Source of the DNA: Methanoregula sp. UBA247
GTDB lineage: Archaea > Halobacteriota > Methanomicrobia > Methanomicrobiales > Methanospirillaceae
Assembly (NCBI GenBank): GCA_002495055.1
Contig: DADR01000037.1
Location: 1-27,045, forward strand
Direction of reading: 5' to 3'
DNA: 27,045 nt
The notes beneath the pieces were generated by a model that ran no database searches, was not told the origin of the DNA, and saw only the letters and a program-made list of their open reading frames with translations. The position numbers were made by a program, and so were the translations under genes. Positions 12,043 to 20,113 of the stretch are shown piece by piece; position 1 is the first letter of the stretch; each line of letters opens with the position of its first letter.

Positions 12043-13184
12043 TGTTTTATCACCGTATCCGGGTCCTTGAGCAGGTGCCCGGTAACAACACAGACGATCC
12101 GCTCATTCCGGTCAATCATACCATGTTCAACCAGTTTTCGTATACCTGCAACTGAGGCAGCTGACGCCGGTTCAACACCTATTCCTTCTTTTCGGGCAAG
12201 ATCGCGCTGCATCTGCAGGATCTCTGCATCAGCGACTGACTCGGCAAGTCCGCCGGTCTTCCGGATAGCCGTGAGGGCTTTTTCTGCATTGACGGGTGCT
12301 CCGATCCGTATGGCGGTCGCAACAGTCTCGGGATTCTGCTCCGGAATCACTTCCGGAAGATTCTCACGGATTGCCCGCACGATCGGGCTTGATCCCTGAG
12401 CCTGAATGCCGGTCATCATTGGTATCCGGTCCATGAACCCCAATTCCTGCAGCTCCAGAAATCCCTTGTATACTGCCGATATATTTCCTGCGTTTCCAAC
12501 CGGAAGAACAAACCGGTCCGGCACTTCACCAAGCTGATCGAGTGCTTCAAAACCAATGGTCTTTTGTCCTTCCAGGCGATAAGGATTGATGGAATTCAAC
12601 AGGTACAACCCGTGGGACAGGCAGAGATCATGCACCATCTCAAGAGCACGATCAAAGTTGCCGCGGATTGAGATCACTTTAGCGCCGTGCATGAGTGCTT
12701 GTGCGACTTTTCCAACTGCTACTTTTCCGGCAGGGAGGAGAACGACAGCTGGTATCCCTGCTTTTGCCGCATAGACTGCCAGACTTGCCGATGTATTTCC
12801 GGTACTTGCACAGGCGACACTTTTTTTCCCAAGCTGAAGGGCCATCGACACACCGACGGTCATCCCACGGTCCTTGAATGAACCGGAGGGGTTCATGCCT
12901 TCATGCTTTGCATAGAGGTGTTTCAGGCCCATCTCTTCACCGAGCCGCTTTAAGTGATAGAGAGGAGTGCCACCTTCGTGCAGAGTAACTGGATCAATCT
13001 GTACCGGGAGCAGTTCGCGGTACCTCCATACCGACAGCGGCCGCCTCTCCCACATAGCCTTTGTAACGGTTATTTCGTCCAGCAGGTACTTCACCGCAAG
13101 GAGATGACCACATTTTTTGCAATTATAGAGGATCTCGTCAGCGGGATACGTGGCTCCACAGTTGACGCATACGAGATGGTACAT
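11979..13184 (-). CDS. thrC: Threonine synthase
   Basis: ThrC converts O-phosphohomoserine to threonine using pyridoxal phosphate. The 401-residue protein begins with a zinc ribbon (C6/C9 and C22/C25; CVNCG, CKKCG), as in archaeal threonine synthases. The PLP lysine is K104 in NPSGSFKDRGM, followed by the substrate/phosphate loop STGNTSAS and the glycine-rich PVGNAGN that binds the cofactor phosphate. All are intact. A TATA-like CATATA block lies at 13208-13213, about 26 nt upstream of the ATG, so the mRNA may be leaderless. The 3' end overlaps the downstream membrane-protein gene. Confidence 0.96.
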   Translation of the reverse strand: MYHLVCVNCGATYPADEILYNCKKCGHLLAVKYLLDEITVTKAMWERRPLSVWRYRELLPVQIDPVTLHEGGTPLYHLKRLGEEMGLKHLYAKHEGMNPSGSFKDRGMTVGVSMALQLGKKSVACASTGNTSASLAVYAAKAGIPAVVLLPAGKVAVGKVAQALMHGAKVISIRGNFDRALEMVHDLCLSHGLYLLNSINPYRLEGQKTIGFEALDQLGEVPDRFVLPVGNAGNISAVYKGFLELQELGFMDRIPMMTGIQAQGSSPIVRAIRENLPEVIPEQNPETVATAIRIGAPVNAEKALTAIRKTGGLAESVADAEILQMQRDLARKEGIGVEPASAASVAGIRKLVEHGMIDRNERIVCVVTGHLLKDPDTVIKQCEPPLEINADLPSLLSALHL

Positions 13185-13205
13185 AGTAACGTATTGGTTT
13201 TTAAT

Positions 13206-13215
13206 TACATATAGG
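13206..13215 (-). promoter_or_regulatory. TATA box for thrC
   Basis: On the minus strand the sequence reads TATATGTAAT, about 26 nt before the thrC ATG at 13184. This spacing places the transcription start at or next to the start codon. Confidence 0.45.
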
Positions 13216-13297
13216 GGTGCGGTCTCAAACGATGAACAGGTGCATTTTTGATGTTTTCATGATTTCGTAAAAAATTTACAGGAGATCCATGTTCGTG

Positions 13298-14152
13298 TTA
13301 TTTTGTCATCGTGAGAAGAGAGTGATAGAGCATATCCTTACGGTCTTTTTCTACGGGGAAAGCGTTTCGCATACTCTCCACTTCTCCTGGATCAATATCA
13401 GAAAAGAGGAGTTGTTCTGCCTCATTGGCACGACTGATTATCGTCCCATGGGGATCTGCAGTCATGGATGCTCCTGCGTATTGATCTATGGGGGTCTTTC
13501 CGGTTGTATTTACCCCCAGTACATACATCTGGTTTTCTGCAGCCCGTGCCCTGATAAACAACTCCCAGTGTTTGATGCGGCTTTCCGGCCAGGCTGACGG
13601 TACAAAAACTGCATTAACACCTTTTTGTGCATAAATCCTGAAAAGTTCAGGAAACCGGAGATCATAACAGATTGCAATACCGCAGGTGAGAGAATCAAAG
13701 GTAAATATCCCCAAATCCGTCCCCGGAGTGTTTCCTTCATGTTCATGACTCATTGAGAACAGATGCATCTTTGCATATTTTGCAAGAATTCTTCCATGCC
13801 TGTTGATAACAATGGCCGTGTTTTTCGGGAGGGGGTCATAGTGCTCCCGTAATGATCCAATGATACCGATCCTGTATTCTCTGGCATATGTCTGGAGGGC
13901 AACGACGACGCTCCCATAGGTATCCTGAATATTTTTTTGGGGTTTCGGATCCCAACCTGTTGCGAACTGTTCAGGAAAACAGATTAGTTTTGCACCGCAA
14001 TCTGCGGCATGACGGATGAATATTTCTGCTTTTGTGAGTGTTTTTTCCGGATTTTCCCAGGCACTCATTATCTGGGCACTACAAACCCGGATAATATGCC
14101 CCTCGTTACCTCTTTCCGGATCATTTTTGGAAATTGATATTTGTGTTCTCAT
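13298..14152 (-). CDS. Carbon-nitrogen hydrolase (nitrilase superfamily, omega-amidase-like)
   Basis: From ATG 14152 this protein has 284 residues. The catalytic triad of the nitrilase superfamily is visible: Glu 61 (CFPEQFATGW), Lys 128 (YAKMHLF) and Cys 162 (GIAICYDLRFPELFR). The CYDLRFPELFR motif and the FPEQF form resemble omega-amidases, which hydrolyse alpha-ketoglutaramate-type amides; substrate choice is inference. The start is uncertain: GTG 14170 and ATG 14152 are in frame, neither with a clear ribosome binding site, and both overlap the 3' end of the upstream small membrane protein gene. It is last in a short minus-strand run with that gene and marC. Confidence 0.88.
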   Translation of the reverse strand: MRTQISISKNDPERGNEGHIIRVCSAQIMSAWENPEKTLTKAEIFIRHAADCGAKLICFPEQFATGWDPKPQKNIQDTYGSVVVALQTYAREYRIGIIGSLREHYDPLPKNTAIVINRHGRILAKYAKMHLFSMSHEHEGNTPGTDLGIFTFDSLTCGIAICYDLRFPELFRIYAQKGVNAVFVPSAWPESRIKHWELFIRARAAENQMYVLGVNTTGKTPIDQYAGASMTADPHGTIISRANEAEQLLFSDIDPGEVESMRNAFPVEKDRKDMLYHSLLTMTK

Positions 14153-14321
14153 AAAAGATTGAAATTGCACCCATGACGATGAGTACCAAGGTTATGATCA
14201 GAAGATACGGTGCACGATCAACCGGAAATCCAAGGAGCATTGCTCCGATAATTATGCCGGCAACAGTTATGCTGCATACAATTATGATTGATCCAATAGT
14301 TGTAAGATCCCAATCCTCCAT
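14121..14321 (-). CDS. Small two-helix membrane protein
   Basis: This 66-residue protein has two hydrophobic helices (about 9-31 and 39-56) joined by a short Asp/Arg loop (PVDRAPY). A GGGTGA ribosome binding site overlaps the marC stop and stands 5 nt before the ATG at 14321, which is why I prefer this start to the in-frame GTG at 14330. It is coupled with marC upstream and overlaps the amidase gene downstream. No family is recognised. Confidence 0.7.
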   Translation of the reverse strand: MEDWDLTTIGSIIIVCSITVAGIIIGAMLLGFPVDRAPYLLIITLVLIVMGAISIFYENTNINFQK

Positions 14322-14326
14322 GGTTA

Positions 14327-14974
14327 TCACCCGGCAAACAGCGGGAATGCCAACCTGATGCCATTTATCACAAACTGCACTGCAATTGCGATGAGCAACA
14401 TCCCCATCAGACGATTGATCGCCCGGTATTCCCGCTGTCCTATCTTGCTCATGATATAATCTGAATTCCGCATCATAAAATACGTTATCACGATAGATAC
14501 TCCAATTGAGAAGAATACAATCCCTATGGCAAAGGGTGTTATTACAACCGCCTCGTTCATCAGCACAATCGTGGTGGTAATTGCACCAGGTCCTGCGATC
14601 ATGGGTATGGCAAGGGGCATCATTGCGATGTCATCCGGGTCCCTTGATTCGTATTTCTCAGTCGCAGTAAGTTTTGTCCGCGATGTTTTTGCATATACCA
14701 TTTCCATGCCAATACCAAAAAGCAAAATTCCCCCGGCAATACGGAATGCCTCAAGACCTATACCAAAGAGCTGGAGGATCCACGCGCCCAGCACCGCGAC
14801 AAAGAGCAGGATTAAAAGCGCGAACCGGCAGGAGTCTTTTGCAATAACTTCACGGGAAGGGCGGTCAAGTGTTGTCGTAAGGGAAACGAACATCAGGGTT
14901 GCACCGAGTGGATTGACAATAATAATAATGGATGATAAGGATAACAGCGCAAAACTAAGAACATCACCTGCCAT
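14327..14974 (-). CDS. MarC family integral membrane protein
   Basis: This 215-residue protein has six predicted transmembrane helices. It shows the family signatures: NPLGATLMFVSLT near the N-terminus, FRIAGGILLFGIGMEM in the third helix and PLAIPMIAGPGAITT after the central loop. MarC (UPF0056) proteins are inner-membrane proteins of unclear role; the old link to multidrug resistance has not held up in E. coli. The gene is followed directly by the small membrane protein gene and the amidase gene, which suggests one operon. Confidence 0.92.
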   Translation of the reverse strand: MAGDVLSFALLSLSSIIIIVNPLGATLMFVSLTTTLDRPSREVIAKDSCRFALLILLFVAVLGAWILQLFGIGLEAFRIAGGILLFGIGMEMVYAKTSRTKLTATEKYESRDPDDIAMMPLAIPMIAGPGAITTTIVLMNEAVVITPFAIGIVFFSIGVSIVITYFMMRNSDYIMSKIGQREYRAINRLMGMLLIAIAVQFVINGIRLAFPLFAG

Positions 14975-15049
14975 TAAGCATAGTGCAGTTCCAAAGAGTA
15001 ATAGACATTTTGGTGCTTTTAACGGCAGGAAAAAATAAAAAGAGAGATT

Positions 15050-15502
15050 TTAGTATTCGTAAATTACGGATTCATCGATCCGCGTATACATAACCAGTTC
15101 ATTTTGCTTGAAGTGGATTGAAATCTCGCGGTTTGCACTCTCGGGAGAGTCGGAACCATGAATAACATTCCGGCCTATGTCGATACCGAAATCTCCCCGT
15201 ATCGTACCGGGTTCTGCTTCCTGCGGATTGGTTGCACCGATCACCTTACGGGCGATGGAGACCACGCCCCTGCCTTCCCAGACCATGAGAAAACAGGGTC
15301 CCCCCATGATATACTGTTTAAGAGAAGGAAAAAACGGTTTTGCGAGATGCTCCCGGTACTGTTCTGTCACTCGCGTTTCGGGAAGTTTCTCAAACCGTGC
15401 TGCAACGAGTTTCAATCCTTTTGCTTCAAGCCGGGAAACGATCTCACCTACAAGACCTCGCTGAACCCCGTCAGGCTTTACCATAACAAAGGTGCGGTCC
15501 AT
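15050..15502 (-). CDS. ndk: Nucleoside diphosphate kinase
   Basis: Ndk transfers the gamma phosphate from ATP to nucleoside diphosphates through a phosphohistidine. From ATG 15502 the protein has 150 residues, the usual length. It starts MDRTFVMVKPDGVQRG and carries active-site H115 in GRNVIHGSDS. The frame extends upstream to 15697, but that part overlaps the L24e gene and is not conserved Ndk sequence. A GGAGTGA ribosome binding site lies before the chosen ATG. The gene is last in the L7Ae-S28e-L24e-Ndk operon, an order widely kept in archaea. Confidence 0.97.
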   Translation of the reverse strand: MDRTFVMVKPDGVQRGLVGEIVSRLEAKGLKLVAARFEKLPETRVTEQYREHLAKPFFPSLKQYIMGGPCFLMVWEGRGVVSIARKVIGATNPQEAEPGTIRGDFGIDIGRNVIHGSDSPESANREISIHFKQNELVMYTRIDESVIYEY

Positions 15503-15509
15503 CAAAGTC

Positions 15510-15701
15510 TCACTCCTTGTTTGCAGCCTTTTTTCCTGCAGCAGTCCACGAGACCCGTCGCGGGACCCTGCCGAGCTTGTAGTTGTTCTGGCACTTGGTG
15601 CTGCAGAAATAAAAGATGGTTCCATCTTTTCTGACATACATCTTGCCCGTACCCGGTTCAAGCTGAACGCCGCAGAAACTGCAGGGATGTTTTTCAACCA
15701 T
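15510..15701 (-). CDS. rpl24e: 50S ribosomal protein L24e
   Basis: From ATG 15701 this protein has 63 residues. It carries the zinc ribbon C-x2-C (CSFCG) and C-x3-C (CSTKC) of the archaeal/eukaryal L24e family, with the YVRKDGTIFYFCS core. The GTG at 15710 is in frame, but the GGTGA that overlaps the S28e stop sits 5 nt before ATG 15701 and decides the start. It lies between S28e and Ndk. Confidence 0.95.
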   Translation of the reverse strand: MVEKHPCSFCGVQLEPGTGKMYVRKDGTIFYFCSTKCQNNYKLGRVPRRVSWTAAGKKAANKE

Positions 15702-15706
15702 TCCCT

Positions 15707-15916
15707 TCACCGCCTCGACATTTTCTTTGCTTCGCGTTCGGTCTCAAGGAGCATTACGATATCTCCTTCCCGGATTGGACCTACTGTGTTACGGGTAATG
15801 ATTCTTCCCTTATTGTTACCGTCGAGGATACGGCACTTTACCTGCATAGCCTCACCGTGCATGCCGGTTGAACCAACAACCTCAATCACTTCGGCTGGCG
15901 TTGCATCGTCTGCCAT
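15707..15916 (-). CDS. rps28e: 30S ribosomal protein S28e
   Basis: This 69-residue protein has the OB-like S28e sequence: AEVIEVVGSTGMHGEAMQVK, RNTVGPIREGDI and the conserved C-terminal LLETEREAKKMSRR. It is absent from bacteria, so it confirms an archaeal host. It overlaps the L24e ribosome binding region and follows L7Ae by 10 nt. Confidence 0.96.
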   Translation of the reverse strand: MADDATPAEVIEVVGSTGMHGEAMQVKCRILDGNNKGRIITRNTVGPIREGDIVMLLETEREAKKMSRR

Positions 15917-15926
15917 AGTAGAATCC

Positions 15927-16295
15927 TCACGCCTTCAGCGCAGTCAGCTGCCTGGTCAGATCGTCAATCGTTTCTTTTGCCTTACCGGGCTTGACAATTG
16001 CAGCAGCAGCGGAACCGACGTCAAGACCGCTTGCAGCGCCAATGTCATTCTGCTTGTTGATAAAGATATAGGGAACTTTCTTCTCATCGCAGAGTGGTCC
16101 AAGGTGCATCACAATCTCTTCAGGTTCAACATCGGCACCGATCAGTACGAGCTGAGCTATGCTCCGCTCAATGGCTTTTGTGGCTTCGTTGGATCCTTTC
16201 TTGATCTTTCCTGTATCTCGTGCAACTTCAAGGGCTTCAAGCGCCTTGTTCTGAAGCTCTTCCGGAGCCTGCGTTTTTACGTAACCTTTTGCCAT
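15927..16295 (-). CDS. rpl7ae: 50S ribosomal protein L7Ae
   Basis: This 122-residue protein binds kink-turn RNAs in the 50S subunit, in box C/D and H/ACA RNPs and in archaeal RNase P. The signature region is present: KGSNEATKAIERSIAQLVLI, then ADVEPEEIVMHLGPLCDEKKVPYIFI. A GAGGTGA ribosome binding site lies 4 nt before the ATG. The leader contains a stem-loop with GA steps at its base (16302-16330, see the separate entry), which may be a binding site for its own product. It is first in the operon with S28e, L24e and Ndk. Confidence 0.97.
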   Translation of the reverse strand: MAKGYVKTQAPEELQNKALEALEVARDTGKIKKGSNEATKAIERSIAQLVLIGADVEPEEIVMHLGPLCDEKKVPYIFINKQNDIGAASGLDVGSAAAAIVKPGKAKETIDDLTRQLTALKA

Positions 16296-16301
16296 AACTC
16301 A

Positions 16302-16330
16302 CCTCATTCAGGAGTAGAATGCTCCTTCAT
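16302..16330 (-). promoter_or_regulatory. Stem-loop in the L7Ae leader, kink-turn-like
   Basis: In mRNA sense AGGAG (16326-16322) pairs with CUCCU (16314-16310) around a 7-nt loop. GA precedes the first arm and GA follows the second, the tandem sheared-pair arrangement of kink-turns, with AAU as possible bulge. The lower stem is weak (about two pairs). The ribosome binding site starts immediately after. L7Ae autoregulation through such a site has been described in archaea; here it is inference. Confidence 0.35.
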
Positions 16331-16451
16331 TACTCATCAGTCAGCAATGATGTAGCCATATCATTTTATCAGGAGCGGAAATAAAGGTTTGTGAAAGACT
16401 TGCCGATAATTAAAAATAACCATCATTTTTATTAACGGTATCTGGTGCTGA

Positions 16452-18455
16452 TTATTCTGCCAGCCGGTATATTTCTGTTCCATCAGAAGAATAAATTTTC
16501 TCAAGGTTCGTTACTGAAATGTTTATCTCATAACGTTCACGTTCAGCATCGCCAACGTAGAGGAGGCTGGCATTATATTTTTTCATGAGCTGATATGTCT
16601 TATCAGGTTCCTCATAGATGGATTGTACATCAGCCAGTCGCGCACTAAACCAGCCAGTATCATCACCCCGCCACATGTACTCATGAAATGGCATACCAAT
16701 AATTGCAGGAATCCCGGTGAACGATGAAATCCGCGAGTAATACGTATAGTCCCCTCCCTCAGCCTCAACAATCCGTTCATCGCTCCGCAGTGTCCGCAGA
16801 TAGGTTATCCCCCCGGCATCCCCGGCATGCGAGTCTTTTAGATACGCAAGCCCATCGAGCGTCCCTGTTCCATAACTCAGATTGAATGGGATGACAAACG
16901 GGAGCACGAAGAGAACCCCGACTACGATAACGGTAACGATGCCGGTATTCCGGGCTGAAATGACCGGCAGCTCCCTGACTTCGGATAGCCTTTTTCCGAC
17001 AATCAGGCATGCTGCATTGCCAAGTATGATCCATGCTGGAAGATAGCATTTGAAGACGGTATTCATCCGGAAATAGGTGTCACCCATGTTATCTTTGAGA
17101 TAGAAAATCTCACAGAAGATTAAAATAAAAAGTCCGACAGCAGCAAGGATATCTGAAATATCGTAGTGTTTCCGTGCAATGAAATAGATAAGTGGGATTA
17201 CTGCAATTGCGGCGGCGACATAACCAGTAAGAACAAACGGGATCACCCCGAGTAAAAGATACGGTCGCTTCACCATGTCGCGCCAGAGAAACGCAAAAAA
17301 AATGGCAATGAACAATCCATTAACCAACAGGAACTCCAGGGGATCTGATGGGGTATATACAAGAGAAACAGCGCCAGTGTTCGTTTTAAGCTGGAGATAG
17401 AAGGGCAGATACCCCAGGATGGCAAGTGGTGGGACAGCTAACAGGTGCCAGTATGATGAAATGCGATCTGTTTTTTTCCTCCCTTTCCAGATGATAAGCG
17501 CTATGAAAACGAGGGTAATGGGTGCGTATATCAATACGTCCCAGGTATTGAACAACGGCATGGAGCCAAGACTGAGCGCGCAAAAAATACTGACGAGCCA
17601 TTTTGCCCGGTATTCGAGGGAGTCCCACCGTTTATAGGCATAGAGGAGCAAAAAGATTAAAAAAACCTGGTTGAACAGGGAGACCACATGGGCATGGACA
17701 TCGCCCCATATGAATGAGAAAAAGGGATATTCGTTGATAGTATTACTGATTGTTCGTGTACTATCCCAAATAACAGTATTCAATGCTTTACCCTGTGCAA
17801 TCTGAAAAAAAAAGGATGGGTTCGGGATAAAAAGAACGAGTAAGGGTAACCACCGGAATTTTTCAAGCAGCAGGGTCCCTGTTGCGTACAGGTTAACCGC
17901 AGCAAGACTGAAGATCGTCGGAAGAGCGAGGTTGAATGCAATATTTGATGGTACACCGCTGACAATACCAAGACAGCCTAACATCCAGTATCCAAGGTAA
18001 TAATATACATTCAGGGTACCTCCGGCAAACCATGGGTCGAGCGGGGGTACTACCGGATTTCGCATTACTGATGCAAGAAATGCGTGGTCCATGAATTTTT
18101 CTGCATACGATATGGTAGGATTGACAAACCGCACGTCAAGCATAAGGAAAAAACAGATGAGGAATATCATCTCCCAGCGCCACTCTGTCCTGAGTTCATC
18201 CAGGGAATAGTGGCGGTAAAAGAGATGGTAACAAAAAAGTACCAGAAATGGCAGAAGGGCAATCTGAACCGGTATCTGGAGAAGGCCACAGTACCAGGAA
18301 AGAATGGTGAATACAAGGAGCGATGAGGAGAATGAGACCGGAAATGCAAAGCTCCCGAATGTTTTTTTCAGCGACGGGTAGAAAGCCATCTGAAGCAGCG
18401 TAAGGACAACGAGCCAGCTTATCACGGAAAAAATCTGCTGCTCAACGGTCAGCAC
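16452..18455 (-). CDS. DUF2298-type (YYY) multi-pass membrane protein
   Basis: This 667-residue protein has many transmembrane helices. The N-terminal half carries the hallmark block: RNPVVPPLDPWFAGG, then NVYYYLGYWM, and later FSFIWGDVHAHVVSL. This matches the archaeal/chloroflexal YYY (DUF2298) family, thought to be GT-C-like enzymes or transporters of the cell envelope; the exact reaction is unknown. An extracytoplasmic C-terminal domain follows the last helices. A strong AGGAGG ribosome binding site lies 5 nt before GTG 18455, which decides the start; the frame continues upstream to 18506 without a site. It overlaps the UPF0104 gene end by 14 nt, so the two are co-translated. Confidence 0.9.
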   Translation of the reverse strand: MLTVEQQIFSVISWLVVLTLLQMAFYPSLKKTFGSFAFPVSFSSSLLVFTILSWYCGLLQIPVQIALLPFLVLFCYHLFYRHYSLDELRTEWRWEMIFLICFFLMLDVRFVNPTISYAEKFMDHAFLASVMRNPVVPPLDPWFAGGTLNVYYYLGYWMLGCLGIVSGVPSNIAFNLALPTIFSLAAVNLYATGTLLLEKFRWLPLLVLFIPNPSFFFQIAQGKALNTVIWDSTRTISNTINEYPFFSFIWGDVHAHVVSLFNQVFLIFLLLYAYKRWDSLEYRAKWLVSIFCALSLGSMPLFNTWDVLIYAPITLVFIALIIWKGRKKTDRISSYWHLLAVPPLAILGYLPFYLQLKTNTGAVSLVYTPSDPLEFLLVNGLFIAIFFAFLWRDMVKRPYLLLGVIPFVLTGYVAAAIAVIPLIYFIARKHYDISDILAAVGLFILIFCEIFYLKDNMGDTYFRMNTVFKCYLPAWIILGNAACLIVGKRLSEVRELPVISARNTGIVTVIVVGVLFVLPFVIPFNLSYGTGTLDGLAYLKDSHAGDAGGITYLRTLRSDERIVEAEGGDYTYYSRISSFTGIPAIIGMPFHEYMWRGDDTGWFSARLADVQSIYEEPDKTYQLMKKYNASLLYVGDAERERYEINISVTNLEKIYSSDGTEIYRLAE

Positions 18456-19413
18456 GATTACCTCCTTCCAATTTTGAATCAAGTGCTGTCCGGATGCTGG
18501 GGACAACCCAGTCCCCGAAGTAATAGATGGAGACGACTCCGCCCGCGAGTGTTACAAGGTTTTTAATCAGGTGATCAATTACTGAAATCAGGACAGCGAT
18601 GTCCATGGGCACACCAAACAGGAAGAATGTCGCGGTGAGCGCAGCTTCATAGGTTCCGATCCCCCCGGGTGTCAGGGGCACTGCTTTGACAAGATTTCCA
18701 ATAACGATCGCGAGAACGACGATGGCAAAGGGGATCTGTTGCTGAAACATCAGGATTACTGCAACGCAGACAAAAATATCAAGGAGCCAGATGATTATTG
18801 AAGTGGATCCCAGAACAATTATTGATCGTACTGATAGCGATGCCCGCTTTATTTCATGGAGCAGGTTGAGAAAGATCTGGATAAATCGGTTTTTCGAAGA
18901 AAATTTCCCGATGCACAATAAAATTCCGAAAAATATCACTCCTGCCACGAGTGGCAGTACAACGAGTGTATAGACCCAGGCCGGTGCATCCAGGACAAAG
19001 AGCAGGGATACAGCACCGAGAAGTGCCACGGTGACAATATCAAAAACACGCTCTACGACAAGAGAGGATACTCCTTCTGAGTATGTCGTATTATAGTCAT
19101 GTTTCAGGATGAATACCCGGACAAAATCCCCCAGCCGTGCAGGAACAATGAGGTTTGCAGTCTGACTTACAAAGACACATGCAGTGGCTGAAACGACAGT
19201 AATGTGATAATTGAGGCTTTGCAGTATACTGTGGTATCGCCATCCCCGCAACCCCCATGCAAAAAGACAGATCGCAATACCGAAGAGCAGATATTCCAGG
19301 GTGAGATGCTGGAGTGCTATGAAGAGCTTATCCCTGACACTATAGAGCATATAAATAATGATGCCAGCGGCTATGATTGTCGGGACAACAATTGCGCTAA
19401 TTTTTCGATACAT
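18442..19413 (-). CDS. UPF0104 / lysylphosphatidylglycerol-synthase-TM-like membrane protein
   Basis: This 323-residue integral membrane protein has about eight helices. It shows the family blocks GWRYHSIL near residue 57, NLIVPARLGDFVRVFIL, and PLTPGGIGTYEAALT. These are seen in the flippase-like domain (UPF0104) that also forms the C-terminal half of some archaeal glycosyltransferases. The gene follows a soluble ALG5-like glycosyltransferase with a 17-nt overlap (start ATG 19413, upstream stop at 19397). The pair may act as one unit that makes and flips a lipid-linked sugar; this is inference. Confidence 0.9.
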   Translation of the reverse strand: MYRKISAIVVPTIIAAGIIIYMLYSVRDKLFIALQHLTLEYLLFGIAICLFAWGLRGWRYHSILQSLNYHITVVSATACVFVSQTANLIVPARLGDFVRVFILKHDYNTTYSEGVSSLVVERVFDIVTVALLGAVSLLFVLDAPAWVYTLVVLPLVAGVIFFGILLCIGKFSSKNRFIQIFLNLLHEIKRASLSVRSIIVLGSTSIIIWLLDIFVCVAVILMFQQQIPFAIVVLAIVIGNLVKAVPLTPGGIGTYEAALTATFFLFGVPMDIAVLISVIDHLIKNLVTLAGGVVSIYYFGDWVVPSIRTALDSKLEGGNRADR

Positions 19414-20113
19414 GAATCTGCCACCACAACCTCAGGATCGATGAACCCATTTCGAAAATATCTTTCATTTTCACTGTTGTTCCTTTACCCGCCCGCCAGC
19501 GTACCGGGAACTCGCGGACGGATGATCCATTGCGTTGTGAGCGGACGAGTATCTCGGTATCCCAGAACCAGTGATTCGAACGAATGGTGGGGAGTATAGG
19601 GAGGATATGTTCTTTATTGAAAGCTTTAAAGCCGCACTGGTGATCAAAGATTTTGCTGCCCAGAAAAAATCTTACCAGAAAATTATACGAACGACTTGCT
19701 ATTTCGCGACCCCCGGACCGCACAATATCGCTGTTGGGCATGAGACGTGATCCTGTTGCAATATCCCCTCCTTCACGTATTGCACCTATCAGCTCGGGAA
19801 TATGCTGCATATCTGTTGCGAGATCAACATCATAATAACAAACGATCTTTCCTTTGGCTTCATAAATCGCCCGGTTGAGTGCTTTACCCCTTCCCTGTCG
19901 TTCGTCACTGTGAAGAAGATGAATGCGGGTATCGCGCTGTTCGTACTTACGTACAAGATCAGCGCTTCCATCAGTGCTGCCATCTTCTGCGATAAGCAGT
20001 TCAAATCCGTTCGATATCCGGGACAGGAGTTCAATGGATCTGGGGATAGCAATCTCAAGCGACCGAAGGTCATTAAAAACAGGAATCACTACGGTTATGT
20101 CAGGTTCGACCAT
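19397..20113 (-). CDS. Family 2 glycosyltransferase, dolichyl-phosphate glucosyltransferase-like
   Basis: From ATG 20113 this protein has 238 residues. It shows the GT-A fold signatures TVVIPVFND, AEDGSTDGSADL, the DxD motif D95/D97 (CYYDVDLATDMQH) and the ALG5-like middle (GSRLMPNSD, then FDHQCGFKAF). The enzyme class transfers a sugar from a nucleotide donor to dolichyl phosphate. The longer frame up to 20428 overlaps the FAD oxidoreductase gene and is not GT sequence. A GGAGTG site lies upstream of the chosen ATG. It overlaps both neighbours by 14-17 nt, so FAD oxidoreductase, GT2, UPF0104 and DUF2298 genes form one operon. Confidence 0.9.
   Translation of the reverse strand: MVEPDITVVIPVFNDLRSLEIAIPRSIELLSRISNGFELLIAEDGSTDGSADLVRKYEQRDTRIHLLHSDERQGRGKALNRAIYEAKGKIVCYYDVDLATDMQHIPELIGAIREGGDIATGSRLMPNSDIVRSGGREIASRSYNFLVRFFLGSKIFDHQCGFKAFNKEHILPILPTIRSNHWFWDTEILVRSQRNGSSVREFPVRWRAGKGTTVKMKDIFEMGSSILRLWWQIHVSKN

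Noticed and set aside
12019..12881. Plus-strand ORFs inside threonine synthase
   Set aside because: They are antisense shadows of a well-supported gene with all catalytic residues.
15503..15697. Long N-terminal extension of Ndk
   Set aside because: It overlaps the L24e gene in another frame and does not belong to the Ndk family; a ribosome binding site marks the shorter start.
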